A stretch of DNA of 64,000 nt. Origin: an uncultured Isoptericola sp. GTDB taxonomy: Bacteria > Actinomycetota > Actinomycetes > Actinomycetales > Cellulomonadaceae. A program made the position numbers and the translations under genes. Within the stretch, counting starts at the first letter, position 1; each line of letters opens with the position of its first letter. Where the stretch lies: contig CANMFP010000002.1 in the NCBI GenBank assembly GCA_947497265.1, positions 434,001-498,000 of the forward strand, written 5' to 3'. This document shows positions 1 through 8,913 of this stretch, one piece after another. The notes under the pieces are model-generated. The model was not told the origin of the DNA and ran no database searches. It saw only the letters and a program-made list of their open reading frames with translations.

Positions 1-1210
1 CGAAGACGACGTAGTGGAAGTGCGCCACCACGAAGTAGGTGTCCGAGACGTGGAAGTCCAGCGCGGGGCTCGACAGGATGATGCCCGTCAGGCCACCGAA
101 GAGGAACGTGACGAGGAACCCGATCGACCACAGCATGGGTGTCTCGAACGTCAGCTTGCCGCGCCACATCGTGCCGATCCAGTTGAAGAACTTCACACCG
201 GTCGGGACCGCGATGAGCATCGTCATGAAGGCGAAGAACGGCAGCAGCACGGCACCCGTGACGTACATGTGGTGCGCCCAGACCGTCACCGAGAGCGCGG
301 CGATCGCGATGGTCGCGTAGACGAGGCCCTTGTACCCGAAGATCGGCTTGCGGCTGAACACCGGGAAGATCTCGGAGACGATGCCGAAGAACGGCAGCGC
401 GATGATGTAGACCTCAGGGTGCCCGAAGAACCAGAACAGGTGCTGCCACAGCACCGCTCCCCCGTTGTCGGGGTTGAAGATCTGCGCGTTGAACCGCCGG
501 TCCGCGCCGAGGGCGAAGAGCGCCGAGGCGAGGGGCGGGAACGCCATGAGGATCAGCAGGCTGGTGACCAGCGTGTTCCAGGTGAAGATCGGCATCCGGA
601 ACATCGTCATGCCCGGCGCGCGCATGCAGATCACCGTCGTGATGAAGTTGACGGCACCGAGGATCGTACCGAAACCGGCCAATGCCAGGCCGAAGACCCA
701 GAGGTCTCCTCCCAACCCCGGACTGAACGTCGTGTTCGACAACGGCGCGTAGGCGAACCACCCGAACGACGCCGCACCCTGCGGGGTGAAGAAGCCTGCC
801 GCGGCGATGAGCCCGCCGAACAGGAACAGCCAGTAGGCGAACATGTTCAGGCGCGGGAACGCCACGTCGGGCGCGCCGATCTGCAGCGGCATGATGACGT
901 TCGCGAAGCCCGCGAAGAGCGGTGTCGCGAAGAGCAGCAGCATGATCGTGCCGTGCATCGTGAAGAGCTGGTTGTACTGCTCCTTGCTCTGCACGATCTG
1001 GATGCCGGGCAGGAAGAGCTCGGCGCGGATGAGCAGCGCGAGGATCCCTCCCACGGTGAACCAGAAGAACGACGTGATCAGGTACATGTAGCCGATGGTC
1101 TTGTGGTCGGTGGAGGTGATCCACTTCACGACCGTACGGCCCAGGGTCTGCCGCTCGGAACGGAGGCCGGGAACGACCTCGGCTCCGTACGCGGTCTCTG
1201 TGGTGGCCAT
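1..1210 (-). CDS. ctaD: Cytochrome c oxidase subunit I (3' end cut by window)
   Basis: Catalytic subunit of the aa3-type terminal oxidase, which reduces O2 at the heme-copper centre in the cytoplasmic membrane. The visible 403 codons start [13 protein letters not shown] and include the helix I region with [14 protein letters not shown] and the Cu-B/heme stretch [10 protein letters not shown]; the Tyr cross-link region and the HFHYV haem-ligand segment lie near the window edge. The ATG overlaps the ctaC stop by one base (TGATG), so the two are translationally coupled. The C-terminal part lies outside the window. Identification is secure. Confidence 0.97.
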   Translation of the reverse strand, partial: MATTETAYGAEVVPGLRSERQTLGRTVVKWITSTDHKTIGYMYLITSFFWFTVGGILALLIRAELFLPGIQIVQSKEQYNQLFTMHGTIMLLLFATPLFAGFANVIMPLQIGAPDVAFPRLNMFAYWLFLFGGLIAAAGFFTPQGAASFGWFAYAPLSNTTFSPGLGGDLWVFGLALAGFGTILGAVNFITTVICMRAPGMTMFRMPIFTWNTLVTSLLILMAFPPLASALFALGADRRFNAQIFNPDNGGAVLWQHLFWFFGHPEVYIIALPFFGIVSEIFPVFSRKPIFGYKGLVYATIAIAALSVTVWAHHMYVTGAVLLPFFAFMTMLIAVPTGVKFFNWIGTMWRGKLTFETPMLWSIGFLVTFLFGGLTGIILSSPALDFHVSDTYFVVAHFHYVVF

Positions 1211-2136
1211 CAGCCCTCGACCTCCGGAGTGGTGTCTTGGTCGGTGAACTCGCCGTGCTGCTGGCGGTTGAGCTCCAGGCCGAGCTCACCGGTCTGTCCC
1301 TTGGCCTCGAGCTCGGCCATCTGTGCGTCGTACTCGGCGCGGTCCACGACCTTGACGTTGAAGAGCATGCCGGAGTGGAACTCTCCGCAGAGCTCGGCGC
1401 ACTTGCCGGCGTAGGTCCCCTCACGCTCGGGCACGACCTGGAAGCTGTTCGACCGCCCCGGGATCATGTCCATCTTGAAGAGGAACGCAGGGATCCAGAA
1501 CGAGTGGATGACGTCACGCGACTCCACGGTGAACTCGACGCGCTCGCCGACGGGCAGGTACAGCGTCGGCAGCGCCTGCGACGTGCCGGGCGCACCGTCG
1601 ATCTCGTCCTCCGCGGTCTGCGAGCCCGGGTCCAGCAGCTGCTGGCCCGACTCGTACACGCCGTCGTCGAGGTAGTTGAAGTCCCAGCTCCACTGCTTGC
1701 CGATGACCTCGATGCTGACGTCGGGCTGCTCGGACGTGGTGTCGACGATGGAGGTCATGTCGCGGTTCGTGTAGACGAACAGCACGAGGACCATGAGCGT
1801 GGGCACGATCGTGTACATGATCTCGAGCGGCATGTGGTAGCGGGTCTGCACCGGCAGGCGGTGGTCGTCGCGACGCTTGCGGTAGGCGGCGACGCACCAC
1901 AGCATCAGCCCCCAGGTGATGACACCGACGGCGAGGGCGGCGACCCAGGATCCGACCCAGAGCTCTGTGATCCGTCCGGTCTGGTTGGTCACCTCCCCGT
2001 CGGTGTAGCCGGGAAGGTATCCACGCTGGGCGGCGTCGCTGGCGCAGCCGGAGGCGAGCGTCGCGACCGCGACGGCGAGAGCCGTCGCACGCAACGCCAG
2101 TGCCCGCCGGGTGCGGGTGGGGCTCTTCGAGTGCAA
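1210..2136 (-). CDS. ctaC: Cytochrome c oxidase subunit II
   Basis: Carries the CuA centre that passes electrons from cytochrome c to CtaD. A TTG start at 2136 is chosen: AAAGG lies 6 nt upstream and it gives a lipoprotein-type signal ending LASGCAS, with Cys lipidation expected. Two transmembrane helices follow (about residues 55-80 and 100-120). The periplasmic cupredoxin domain has the CuA ligands in the stretch [12 protein letters not shown]. Length 308 aa, normal for actinobacteria. It precedes ctaD with a TGATG overlap. A minus-strand -10 candidate (TAGGCT) lies at 2217-2222. Confidence 0.95.
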   Translation of the reverse strand: MHSKSPTRTRRALALRATALAVAVATLASGCASDAAQRGYLPGYTDGEVTNQTGRITELWVGSWVAALAVGVITWGLMLWCVAAYRKRRDDHRLPVQTRYHMPLEIMYTIVPTLMVLVLFVYTNRDMTSIVDTTSEQPDVSIEVIGKQWSWDFNYLDDGVYESGQQLLDPGSQTAEDEIDGAPGTSQALPTLYLPVGERVEFTVESRDVIHSFWIPAFLFKMDMIPGRSNSFQVVPEREGTYAGKCAELCGEFHSGMLFNVKVVDRAEYDAQMAELEAKGQTGELGLELNRQQHGEFTDQDTTPEVEG

Positions 2137-2422
2137 GGGAGGCCTTTCACGTCTCGTCCGACCGCCGCGCTCTGGCTCAGAGCGCACGGATAGGACCTTC
2201 GTCCTCGATGAGAACAGCCTAGCGTGACCTTCACGCTTTCGACGCCAGAAGCGCCCGGTTCCTACCTGACGAGCACGCCCCTCGGCGTCGCCATCCGGGC
2301 AGTTCGCGACAACCCCTCCGACGGTGTCAGATCGCGAGCACGTTGGCCGTCCTCCGCAGGCCCACGGCATCATGGTTCGTGCGTACCGCGCACCGTTCCA
2401 CCACCGCTTCGAAGGGTTCCGT

Positions 2423-3580
2423 GTGACACACCCCACCGCAGGCACCGGCCGGACCCACCTGGACAACGGTGGCCGGGCGCCCTGGCACCCGCTGGCCCGG
2501 ACGGCATTTCTCCAGGCGCTCGACGACGGGTGGGCGGACCCGCGCCGGCTGCACACCGAGGGTCGTCGCGCGGCGGCCCTGCTGGCCGGCGCCCGCGAGG
2601 CCGTGGCCGACGTGCTCGGCGCGCGGACCGAGGAGGTCCGGTTCACCCCGTCGCACACCGCTTCGCTGCACGCCGCCGTCGCACAGGTCGCCCAGGCACG
2701 ACGGCGTCACGGCGGCGACGTCGTCGTCGGTGCGGCGGAGCGGGCCGCGGTCCTGCACGCCGCCGACCACGTGCTGGCCCCCGACGGCCGGCGGGTGACC
2801 GTCCCGGTCGACACCTCCGGACGCGTGGACGTGGACGCCTACGCCACGGCGCTCTCCGCCGGCGGCGTCGCTCTCGCGGCGCTGCAGCACGCCAACGGCG
2901 AGGTCGGCACGACCCAGCCGGTCGAGGCCGTGCACGAGGCCGCCCGGACGGCCGGGGTGCCGCTGCTCGTGGACGCCGGTGCCAGCCTGGGCCACGCGGT
3001 CGTCGGTCCGGCCTGGGACGTGCTCGCCGCCGACCCGGCCGACTGGGGCGCGCCCGCAGGGGTGGGGATCGTCGCCGCACGGCAACGGACCCGCACCGTC
3101 GCCACCGGACCGGAGGACCCCGAGCCGTGGGCGCCCGGGGGCGTGAGCGTCCCTGCCGTCTTCGCGGCCGCCGTCGCGCTCCAGGCGGCCGAGGCGGACC
3201 GCGCGCAGGCCGACGCCCGGCGTCGCGCCCTGGTCGACGAGATCCGCGCACGGGTGGCACTCATCCCGGACGTGGAGGTGGTGGGCGACCCGTCGGAGCG
3301 GCTCCCGCACGTGGTGACGTTCTCGTTCCTGTACGTGGACGGCGAGGCGCTGGTGACCGAGCTGGACCGCGCAGGGTTCGCCGTCGGGTCCGGGTCGGCC
3401 TGCACCGCCAGCACGCTCGAGCCCTCCCACGTCCTCGCGGCGATGGGCGTGCTCACGCACGGCAACGTGCGGATCGCCCTCGACCGCTCGACGACGCGCG
3501 CCGAGGTCGACCGGTTCCTCGACGTCCTGCCGGAGGCCGTGGCCACGGTGCGGGAGATGCTGGGGGTCCAGGGGCTGTGA
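2423..3580 (+). CDS. Cysteine desulfurase-like protein without any lysine
   Basis: A class V aminotransferase-fold protein of 385 aa, close in layout to NifS/IscS. GTG at 2423 is chosen because GAAGGG lies 6 nt upstream. The active-site cysteine loop is intact (GSACTAS around Cys327, then EPSHVL and an MG), and Asn158 and Asp184 match PLP-contact residues. The Schiff-base lysine is not there: the usual HK of the SxHK motif reads Ala206-Asp207 in ADWGAPAGVG, and the whole protein contains no lysine. The PLP-stacking histidine (TEHKA in IscS) reads Arg107 and the following Gln is Ala187. It overlaps the TusA-like gene by 4 bp (GTGA). The fold assignment is firm. Cysteine desulfurase activity is doubtful; a sulfur-relay scaffold is possible. 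Confidence 0.85.
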   Translation: MTHPTAGTGRTHLDNGGRAPWHPLARTAFLQALDDGWADPRRLHTEGRRAAALLAGAREAVADVLGARTEEVRFTPSHTASLHAAVAQVAQARRRHGGDVVVGAAERAAVLHAADHVLAPDGRRVTVPVDTSGRVDVDAYATALSAGGVALAALQHANGEVGTTQPVEAVHEAARTAGVPLLVDAGASLGHAVVGPAWDVLAADPADWGAPAGVGIVAARQRTRTVATGPEDPEPWAPGGVSVPAVFAAAVALQAAEADRAQADARRRALVDEIRARVALIPDVEVVGDPSERLPHVVTFSFLYVDGEALVTELDRAGFAVGSGSACTASTLEPSHVLAAMGVLTHGNVRIALDRSTTRAEVDRFLDVLPEAVATVREMLGVQGL

Positions 3581-3834
3581 GCACGGACGAGGCGTACGAC
3601 GGCCACGTGGTGGACGCTCGAGGGCTGCGCTGCCCGCTCCCGGTGATCCGGCTGGCCGAGCGTTCGAAGGAGCTGCCGCCCGGCACCGAGGTGACCGTCC
3701 TGGCCACCGATCCGGCCGCGCAGCACGACGTTCCCGCCTGGGCCCGCCTGCGGGGCCACGCCGTCACGGGGGCACGCACGCACGAGGCGGACGGTGGACC
3801 CTGGTGGGCCCTGACCGTCCGCCTCGGGGACTGA
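3577..3834 (+). CDS. TusA-family sulfurtransferase-like protein
   Basis: An 85 aa protein of the TusA/SirA/YeeD fold. The hallmark CPxP motif is present (RCPLPVI, Cys19), preceded by the usual D-ARGL stretch. Family members receive persulfide sulfur on this cysteine from a cysteine desulfurase and hand it on. The GTG start overlaps the stop of the desulfurase-like gene (GTGA), which implies coupled translation and a shared role. The C-terminal half is less typical, with WARLRGH instead of the usual helix ending. Substrate unknown. Confidence 0.85.
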   Translation: MSTDEAYDGHVVDARGLRCPLPVIRLAERSKELPPGTEVTVLATDPAAQHDVPAWARLRGHAVTGARTHEADGGPWWALTVRLGD

Positions 3835-3845
3835 CTCTGCCTCCG

Positions 3846-3931
3846 GCTCAGACCGAGTCGTCTCAGCTGAGCCTGCGGTTCCGCTCTGGCTCAGACCGAG
3901 TCATTTCGGCTGAGCCGGCGGTTCCGCTCCG
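3846..3931. repeat. Two tandem 43-bp repeats, each a hairpin
   Basis: Copies at 3846-3888 and 3889-3931 match at 38 of 43 positions. Each contains GGCTCAG and, 15 bp further on, CTGAGCC (3846-3852 with 3868-3874; 3889-3895 with 3911-3917), so each can fold as a stem-loop. They lie between the convergent tusA-like and erpA genes, where a bidirectional terminator is expected. There is no T tract. Confidence 0.75.
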
Positions 3932-3978
3932 GGCGAGCGCCTCGTTCCTCGGCCCTCACCCTGCGCTGCACCTCCGGC

Positions 3979-4329
3979 TCAGCCGAAGGAGCCGCCGCAG
4001 GCGCAGGACTCGCCGGCGTTGGGGTTGTCGATCGTGAAGCCCTGCTTCTCGATGGTGTCGGCGAAGTCGATCTTCGCGCCGTCGAGGTACGGGACGCTCA
4101 TGCGGTCCACGACGACCTCGACGCCGTCGTAGTCGCGCAGCGCGTCCCCGTCGAGCAGGCGCTCGTCGAAGTAGAGCTGGTAGATGAGGCCGGAACAGCC
4201 GCCGGGCTGGACAGCGACGCGCAGACGCAGGTCGTCACGGCCCTCCTGCTCGAGGAGGGTGCGGACCTTGTTCGCGGCGACCTCGGAGAGCTCGACGCCG
4301 TGCGTGGCGATCTCGGTGGTGTCGGTCAT
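3979..4329 (-). CDS. erpA: A-type Fe-S cluster carrier (HesB/IscA family)
   Basis: A 116 aa HesB/IscA-type protein that carries Fe-S clusters to apo-enzymes. The three ligand cysteines are visible: one in QPGGCSGLIY and two in the C-terminal SCACGGSF. Length and order are typical for ErpA. The ATG at 4329 follows GGAGGAAG at good spacing. In actinobacteria this gene sits near nadA and ctaC, as here. LipA and NadA in this window are plausible client enzymes (inference). Confidence 0.93.
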   Translation of the reverse strand: MTDTTEIATHGVELSEVAANKVRTLLEQEGRDDLRLRVAVQPGGCSGLIYQLYFDERLLDGDALRDYDGVEVVVDRMSVPYLDGAKIDFADTIEKQGFTIDNPNAGESCACGGSFG

Positions 4330-4403
4330 GCTTCCTCCAACAGGTTGGCCGGGTCGGCTGTTCCCGATCCTACGCCGGAATCTCGTCGGGTCGAGGACTC
4401 ATC

Positions 4404-4931
4404 TCACAGCGTGCCCCAGGACGGCGCCCAGGTGCGAGCCGCGCGTCCCACAGCGGCGACGTCCCACGGCTCGCCCACCTCGTGGACACCCACGACCCCG
4501 GCGGCCGACAGCTCGCGGCGGGACACCTCGGAGCGGCCCGCGAGCACCACGACGGGCACGGCGTACGGTGCCGCCGCACGCGCGGCGTCCGCCGCGGGAC
4601 CCGCGTGCAGCGCCGCGCCGTCGAGCACCCGCACGTGCACCACGACGAGATCCGCCCCGGCCGTGCGCTCCGCGAGCAGCGCGACCTCCGGGGCCACGCG
4701 CGGCGGCCCGACGCTCGACAGCCCGAGCGCCGTCGTCGGCACGAACACCCCGGGCGGCTCGGGCGACTCCCCCGGCCGACCTGGAGGCGGCGGCTCGGCC
4801 GTCGGCAGGACCAAGGGCTCGACGGCGCAGCGGGGCGCGGCGGCGGACCAGGCGGCCGCGAGCGCCGCGGCACCGGCGGCGGGGTCGTCAGGATCAGTGC
4901 CGCCGGACGCGGCGACGATGAGCGCGTGCAC
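4404..4931 (-). CDS. Short glycerate kinase-like protein
   Basis: A 175 aa protein of uncertain function. Its N-terminus (VHALIVAASGG, then a helix ending in AAPRCAVEPLVLPTA) and C-terminus (GADLVVVHVRVLDGAALHAG, then VPVVVLAGR and RRELSAAGV) resemble the first and last parts of GlxK-type glycerate kinases. The full enzyme is about 370 aa, so the middle is missing. The GTG at 4931 is the first start that avoids overlap with nadA; no clear ribosome site is seen. It is divergent from nadA with a 44-bp gap. Possibly a degenerate or repurposed kinase fold. Confidence 0.7.
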   Translation of the reverse strand: MHALIVAASGGTDPDDPAAGAAALAAAWSAAAPRCAVEPLVLPTAEPPPPGRPGESPEPPGVFVPTTALGLSSVGPPRVAPEVALLAERTAGADLVVVHVRVLDGAALHAGPAADAARAAAPYAVPVVVLAGRSEVSRRELSAAGVVGVHEVGEPWDVAAVGRAARTWAPSWGTL

Positions 4932-4975
4932 GGAGCCGATCGTGACACATTCGCGCGTCGTGGGAAGATGGGCGC

Positions 4976-6181
4976 GTGAGCACTCTGCTGAACGAGACGT
5001 CGTCCTTCGTCGAGCCGGCATCGTCCCCGCTGCTCCTGCTCGGGCAGGGGCGCGACCTGGCGTCCGAACGCGGCGTCGAGTGTACCGGCGCCCTCCCGTC
5101 GCCGTCGGACCCGGACCTGGTCGAGCGAGCGCGCGCGGCGCGGGCGGCGCTCGGTGACCGCGCCTTCGTGCTCGGTCACCACTACCAGCGCGACGAGGTC
5201 ATCGACTTCGCGGACGTGACGGGCGACTCGTTCAAGCTCGCACGGTCCGCCGCGGCGCGACCGGAGGCGGAGTTCGTCATCTTCTGCGGCGTGCACTTCA
5301 TGGCGGAGTCCGCGGACATCCTCACGGCGGACACCCAGCAGGTCGTGCTGCCCGACATGGCGGCCGGCTGCTCGATGGCGGACATGGCGGAGATCTCGCA
5401 GGTCGAGGAGGCGTGGGCGGTGCTGGAGGACGCCGGCGTCGCGGCCGACACGATCCCCGTCACCTACATGAACTCCACCGCCGCCATCAAGGCGTTCACG
5501 GGGCGGCACGGGGGCACCGTGTGCACCTCCTCGAACGCCCAGGTGGCGCTGCGCTGGGCCTTCGACAAGGTCGGGGGCGTCGACGGGACCGGCAAGGTCC
5601 TGTTCATGCCCGACCAGCACCTGGGCCGCAACACGGCGGTGCTCCAGCTCGGCATGAGCCTCGACGACTGCGTCGTCTTCGACCCGCGCAAGCCCGGTGG
5701 CGGCCTGACGGCCGCGGAGCTGCGCGACGCCCGGATGATCCTGTGGCGCGGCCACTGCTCGGTGCACGGCCGGTTCTCGGAGCGCAACGTCGCCGACATC
5801 CGGGCCGCGGTGCCGGACGTCAACGTGCTGGTCCACCCGGAGTGCAAGCACGAGGTCGTCAACGCCGCGGACATGGTCGGCTCGACCGAGTTCATCATCA
5901 AGACTCTCGAGAACGCCGAGCCGGGCTCGTCGTGGGCGATCGGCACCGAGCTCAACCTGGTGCGCCGGGTCGCCGCCGCGCACCCGGACAAGCAGGTGCA
6001 CTACCTCGACTCGACGGTCTGCTTCTGCTCGACCATGAACCGCATCGACCTGCCGCACCTCGTCTGGGCGATGGAGTCGCTCGTCGAGGGTCGCGTGGTC
6101 AACCGCATCGTCGTGGACGCCGACGACGCGCACTGGGCCCAGGTGGCCCTCGACCAGATGCTGGCGCTGCCCGGCCTCTGA
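4976..6181 (+). CDS. nadA: Quinolinate synthase
   Basis: Condenses iminoaspartate and dihydroxyacetone phosphate to quinolinate in NAD synthesis; a [4Fe-4S] enzyme. At 401 aa it is a long-type NadA. Visible family blocks are LGHHYQRDEV, FCGVHFMAESADI, GCSMADMA, YMNSTAAIKA, VCTSSNA, HPECKHEV and CFCSTMNRIDL, which supply the cluster cysteines and substrate contacts. Start GTG at 4976, with GAAGAT six bases upstream, suggests a leaderless or near-leaderless transcript. nadB and nadC are not next to it. Confidence 0.96.
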   Translation: MSTLLNETSSFVEPASSPLLLLGQGRDLASERGVECTGALPSPSDPDLVERARAARAALGDRAFVLGHHYQRDEVIDFADVTGDSFKLARSAAARPEAEFVIFCGVHFMAESADILTADTQQVVLPDMAAGCSMADMAEISQVEEAWAVLEDAGVAADTIPVTYMNSTAAIKAFTGRHGGTVCTSSNAQVALRWAFDKVGGVDGTGKVLFMPDQHLGRNTAVLQLGMSLDDCVVFDPRKPGGGLTAAELRDARMILWRGHCSVHGRFSERNVADIRAAVPDVNVLVHPECKHEVVNAADMVGSTEFIIKTLENAEPGSSWAIGTELNLVRRVAAAHPDKQVHYLDSTVCFCSTMNRIDLPHLVWAMESLVEGRVVNRIVVDADDAHWAQVALDQMLALPGL

Positions 6182-6207
6182 GACGGACGGAAGGCGATGA
6201 CCGTGCG

Positions 6208-6807
6208 ATGAGCACCGACGGCGGGCTGAACGTCGGAGTCCTCGTGTTCGACGAGGCGGACGAGCTGGACGTGGTCGGACCGTTCGAGGTCTTCACCTCC
6301 TGGTCCGGGCACTCGGACCTGAAGCCGCACGTCAGCACGTTCTCGTGCAACGGCGACGGGGTGCGGCTCGCGGGTGGGCTGCGGATGCTTCCCAACCGGT
6401 CCGCGGACGACGTGGGTCCTCTGCACGTGCTGGTCCACCCCGGCGGGTGGGGCACCCATCGCCTGCTCGAGGACGGTGCGCACCTGGAGTGGTTGCGCGC
6501 CGTCCGGGCCCAGACCCCCGTCGTCGCCAGCGTCTGCACGGGGGCGCACGTCCTGGCCGCTGCCGGCCTGCTCGCCGGGCGCCCCGCGACCACGCACCGG
6601 GACTACTACGACGAGCTGACGCGGATCGACCCGAGCATCCTCGTCGACACCGAGGCCAGATTCGTGGACGACGGCGACGTGGTCACCTCGGCAGGGGTGT
6701 CCGCCGGTATCGACATGGCGCTGCACCTCGTGGCCCGGCTGGAGTCCGAGGGCGCCGCGGCGGAGGTGCGCCGTGCACTGCAGTACGACCTCCTGCCGCC
6801 GGTGTGA
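6208..6807 (+). CDS. DJ-1/PfpI family protein
   Basis: A 199 aa stand-alone class I glutaminase-like domain of the DJ-1/PfpI type, like the sensor half of GlxA-type AraC regulators but with no DNA-binding domain. The nucleophile elbow is VCTGAHVLAAAGLL with the conserved Cys, followed by ATTHRDY and TSAGVSAGIDMALHLV, all family hallmarks. It lies 26 bp after nadA and may be co-transcribed with it. Members act as isonitrile hydratases, amidases or stress proteins; no substrate can be named here. Confidence 0.85.
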   Translation: MSTDGGLNVGVLVFDEADELDVVGPFEVFTSWSGHSDLKPHVSTFSCNGDGVRLAGGLRMLPNRSADDVGPLHVLVHPGGWGTHRLLEDGAHLEWLRAVRAQTPVVASVCTGAHVLAAAGLLAGRPATTHRDYYDELTRIDPSILVDTEARFVDDGDVVTSAGVSAGIDMALHLVARLESEGAAAEVRRALQYDLLPPV

Positions 6808-6861
6808 CGCCGTCGGGCACGGTCCGCCAGCGCCGATACCTGATACCGCGCGTCGCTGACA

Positions 6862-6867
6862 TATCGT
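6862..6867 (+). promoter_or_regulatory. -10 TATCGT, leaderless start
   Basis: TATCGT sits 7 nt before the ATG at 6875. It supports that ATG over the in-frame GTG at 6866, which would overlap the hexamer. Confidence 0.55.
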
Positions 6868-6874
6868 GGCGCCC

Positions 6875-7417
6875 ATGACGAGGATGATCCAGCTCGCCAG
6901 GGCCTCCCTGCTCCCCCGCCGGCCTGTTCCCGGGCGCGGGCTGCTCGAGGCGTCCACCACCGTGCTGCGCGTGCACCCCGGCGACCTGGACATGTACCTC
7001 CACGTCAACAACGGCTCGTACCTGCAGATGATGGACGTGGCCCGCTCGAACCTCATCGCGGACCTGGGCGGTTTCGCCCCGCTGAATGGCAAGGGCTGGT
7101 ACCCCGTCGTCGCGGCCTCGACGATGACCTACAAGCGTTCGCTGCAGCTCTTCGACCGCGTCGAGATCAGCACGCGCGTCCTCGGCTGGGACGCCCGGGT
7201 GGTGTACATCGAGCAGGTCTTCACCTGCCGCGACACGTTCGCGGCCCGGGGCTGGGTGGCCGGGCGCTTCCTGGGGAAGGACGGGTCGCGCGTCGCGCCG
7301 GCCGACGTCGCCGCCCTGCTCGGCGGGACGCCGGTCGAGAGCCCCGCGCTGCCGCAGGACGTCGCCGCGTGGGCCCGGTCGGTCGATGTGGCGCACCGCG
7401 AGACCGACCGGGCCTGA
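6875..7417 (+). CDS. Hotdog-fold acyl-CoA thioesterase-like protein
   Basis: A 180 aa protein of the 4HBT/THEM6-like thioesterase group. The diagnostic segment is DLDMYLHVNNGSYLQMMDVA, where the Asp and the HVNN turn match the active-site helix of hotdog thioesterases. The family hydrolyses acyl-CoA thioesters; the acyl chain cannot be told from sequence. ATG 6875 is preferred because of the -10 hexamer 7 nt upstream. The gene stands alone between the DJ-1-like gene and the convergent M20 peptidase. Confidence 0.82.
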   Translation: MTRMIQLARASLLPRRPVPGRGLLEASTTVLRVHPGDLDMYLHVNNGSYLQMMDVARSNLIADLGGFAPLNGKGWYPVVAASTMTYKRSLQLFDRVEISTRVLGWDARVVYIEQVFTCRDTFAARGWVAGRFLGKDGSRVAPADVAALLGGTPVESPALPQDVAAWARSVDVAHRETDRA

Positions 7418-7471
7418 CCAGACCGGTTCAGCCTCGGACCGGCGGCCGCGTCGTCGAACCCGGCGAGCCGG

Positions 7472-8857
7472 TCATGCCCGGGCGCCCGCGAGCTGGCGCA
7501 GCAGCAGGGCCTCGGCGAGGACGACGTGGCGCAGCTCGCCGAGGTGCACCGACTCGTTGGCGCCGTGCGCCCGCGAGTCCGGGTCCTCCACACCGGTGAC
7601 CAGCACGGCGGCCTGCGGGAACGCCTCGAGCAGGTCCGCGATGAACGGGATCGAGCCCCCGACGCCGATGTCGACGGGCTCGGTGCCCCACGCCGCCGCG
7701 AACGCGGTGCGCGCGGCCCGCATGGCGGGCGAGTCCGCCGGTGCCCCGAAGGCCTTGCCCTGCTCACCCGGCGTCCAGGTGACCCTGGCGCCGAACGGAG
7801 CGTGCGCCTCGAGGTGCGCGCGCAGCGCCTCCTCGGCCACCTTCGGCTCGAGGCCCGGCGGGATCCGCACCGAGATCTTCGCCGCGGAGCGCGGAGCGAG
7901 GGTGTTCGAGGCGTGCGCCACCGAGGTGGCGTCGATGCCGATGACCGCGATCGCCGGCTTGGTCCACAGACGTCCCGCGATGGTTCCCGTGCCCGCCAGC
8001 CGGACGCCGTCGAGCACCGAGGCGTCGCCGCGGAAGTCCGCCTCGGCGTAGTCGACCTCCGGTTCGCCGGCGCTGGTGAGCCCGGCGACCGCCACGTTCC
8101 CCGCATCGTCGTGCAGCGTGGCGACGAGCCGCGCGAGCAGGACGTTCGCGTCCAGCACCGGTCCGCCGAACATCCCGGAGTGCACGGCGTGCTCCAGCAC
8201 CTCGACGGAGACGACGCCGTCGACCAGGCCGCGCAGCGACGTCGTCAGGGCCGGGACGCCGACCTTCCAGTTCGTCGAGTCCGCCACGACGATCACGTCG
8301 GCGGCGAGCAGCTCGTGGTGGTCGGCGAGGAACTGCGCGAAGCTCGGCGAGCCGGCCTCCTCCTCGCCCTCCACGAACACGGTCACGCCCACACCGAGCT
8401 CGTCGCCGGCCGCGGCCAGCGTCCGCAACGCTCCCACGTGAGCCATGAGGCCGGCCTTGTCGTCGGCCGCGCCACGACCGAACAGACGCTCACCGACCTG
8501 CGTCGGCTCGAACGGGTCGGTCTCCCAGGCCAGTGCGTCGCCCGGCGGCTGGACGTCGTGGTGCGCGTACAGCAGGACGGTCGGTTCGCCCTCGCGGGCC
8601 GGGCGGCGGGCCACGACGGCGGGGGCACCGGCCGTGCCGTCGGGCCGCGCCGACCGCAGCACGCGCACGTCGGGCAGGCCGACCCCGCGCAGCAGGTCAG
8701 CCACGGTGCCGGCGCTCGTCTCGACGTGCGCCTGGTCGAAGGCGGCCGCGGAGACGCTCGGGATCCGGACCAGGGTCTCCAGGTCCGCCTGGAGGGCAGG
8801 GAACAGCTCGTCGACGCGGGCGCGCAGGGCGGCCACGTCCCTCTCGGTGTGGTTCAC
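7472..8857 (-). CDS. M20 family dipeptidase
   Basis: A 461 aa cytosolic metallopeptidase of the M20/ArgE/CNDP type. Metal and catalytic residues are visible in LLYAHHDVQPPG (His, Asp), GRGAADDKAG (bridging Asp), EGEEEAGS (Glu-Glu), VVADSTN and near the C-terminus GANESVHL. The dimerization (lid) domain lies in the middle. GTG 8857 follows TAGCGT by 6 nt, so the transcript is probably leaderless. It is back-to-back with the DUF3043 gene. Substrate probably dipeptides, by family. Confidence 0.93.
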   Translation of the reverse strand: MNHTERDVAALRARVDELFPALQADLETLVRIPSVSAAAFDQAHVETSAGTVADLLRGVGLPDVRVLRSARPDGTAGAPAVVARRPAREGEPTVLLYAHHDVQPPGDALAWETDPFEPTQVGERLFGRGAADDKAGLMAHVGALRTLAAAGDELGVGVTVFVEGEEEAGSPSFAQFLADHHELLAADVIVVADSTNWKVGVPALTTSLRGLVDGVVSVEVLEHAVHSGMFGGPVLDANVLLARLVATLHDDAGNVAVAGLTSAGEPEVDYAEADFRGDASVLDGVRLAGTGTIAGRLWTKPAIAVIGIDATSVAHASNTLAPRSAAKISVRIPPGLEPKVAEEALRAHLEAHAPFGARVTWTPGEQGKAFGAPADSPAMRAARTAFAAAWGTEPVDIGVGGSIPFIADLLEAFPQAAVLVTGVEDPDSRAHGANESVHLGELRHVVLAEALLLRQLAGARA

Positions 8858-8863
8858 GGCTCC

Positions 8864-8907
8864 ACGCTACCGGGGCGTCTCGGCAGGGCCTCCCGCTCGA
8901 CTACCCT
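8864..8907. promoter_or_regulatory. Divergent leaderless promoter pair
   Basis: The minus-strand -10 TAGCGT (8864-8869) is 6 nt from the peptidase GTG at 8857. The plus-strand -10 TACCCT (8902-8907) is 6 nt from the DUF3043 GTG at 8914. Neither gene has a ribosome binding site. Confidence 0.65.
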
Positions 8908-8913
8908 GGACCC

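Noticed and set aside
1205-1215. Frame change at ctaC/ctaD
   Set aside because: A normal TGATG coupled junction between two complete protein ends.
14-1414. Long plus-strand reading frame opposite ctaD/ctaC
   Set aside because: Low-complexity Arg/Glu/Asp-rich translation and a clear CtaD/CtaC match on the other strand; a GC-bias shadow.
3846-3931. CRISPR-like repeat
   Set aside because: Two adjacent copies with no spacers and no cas genes.
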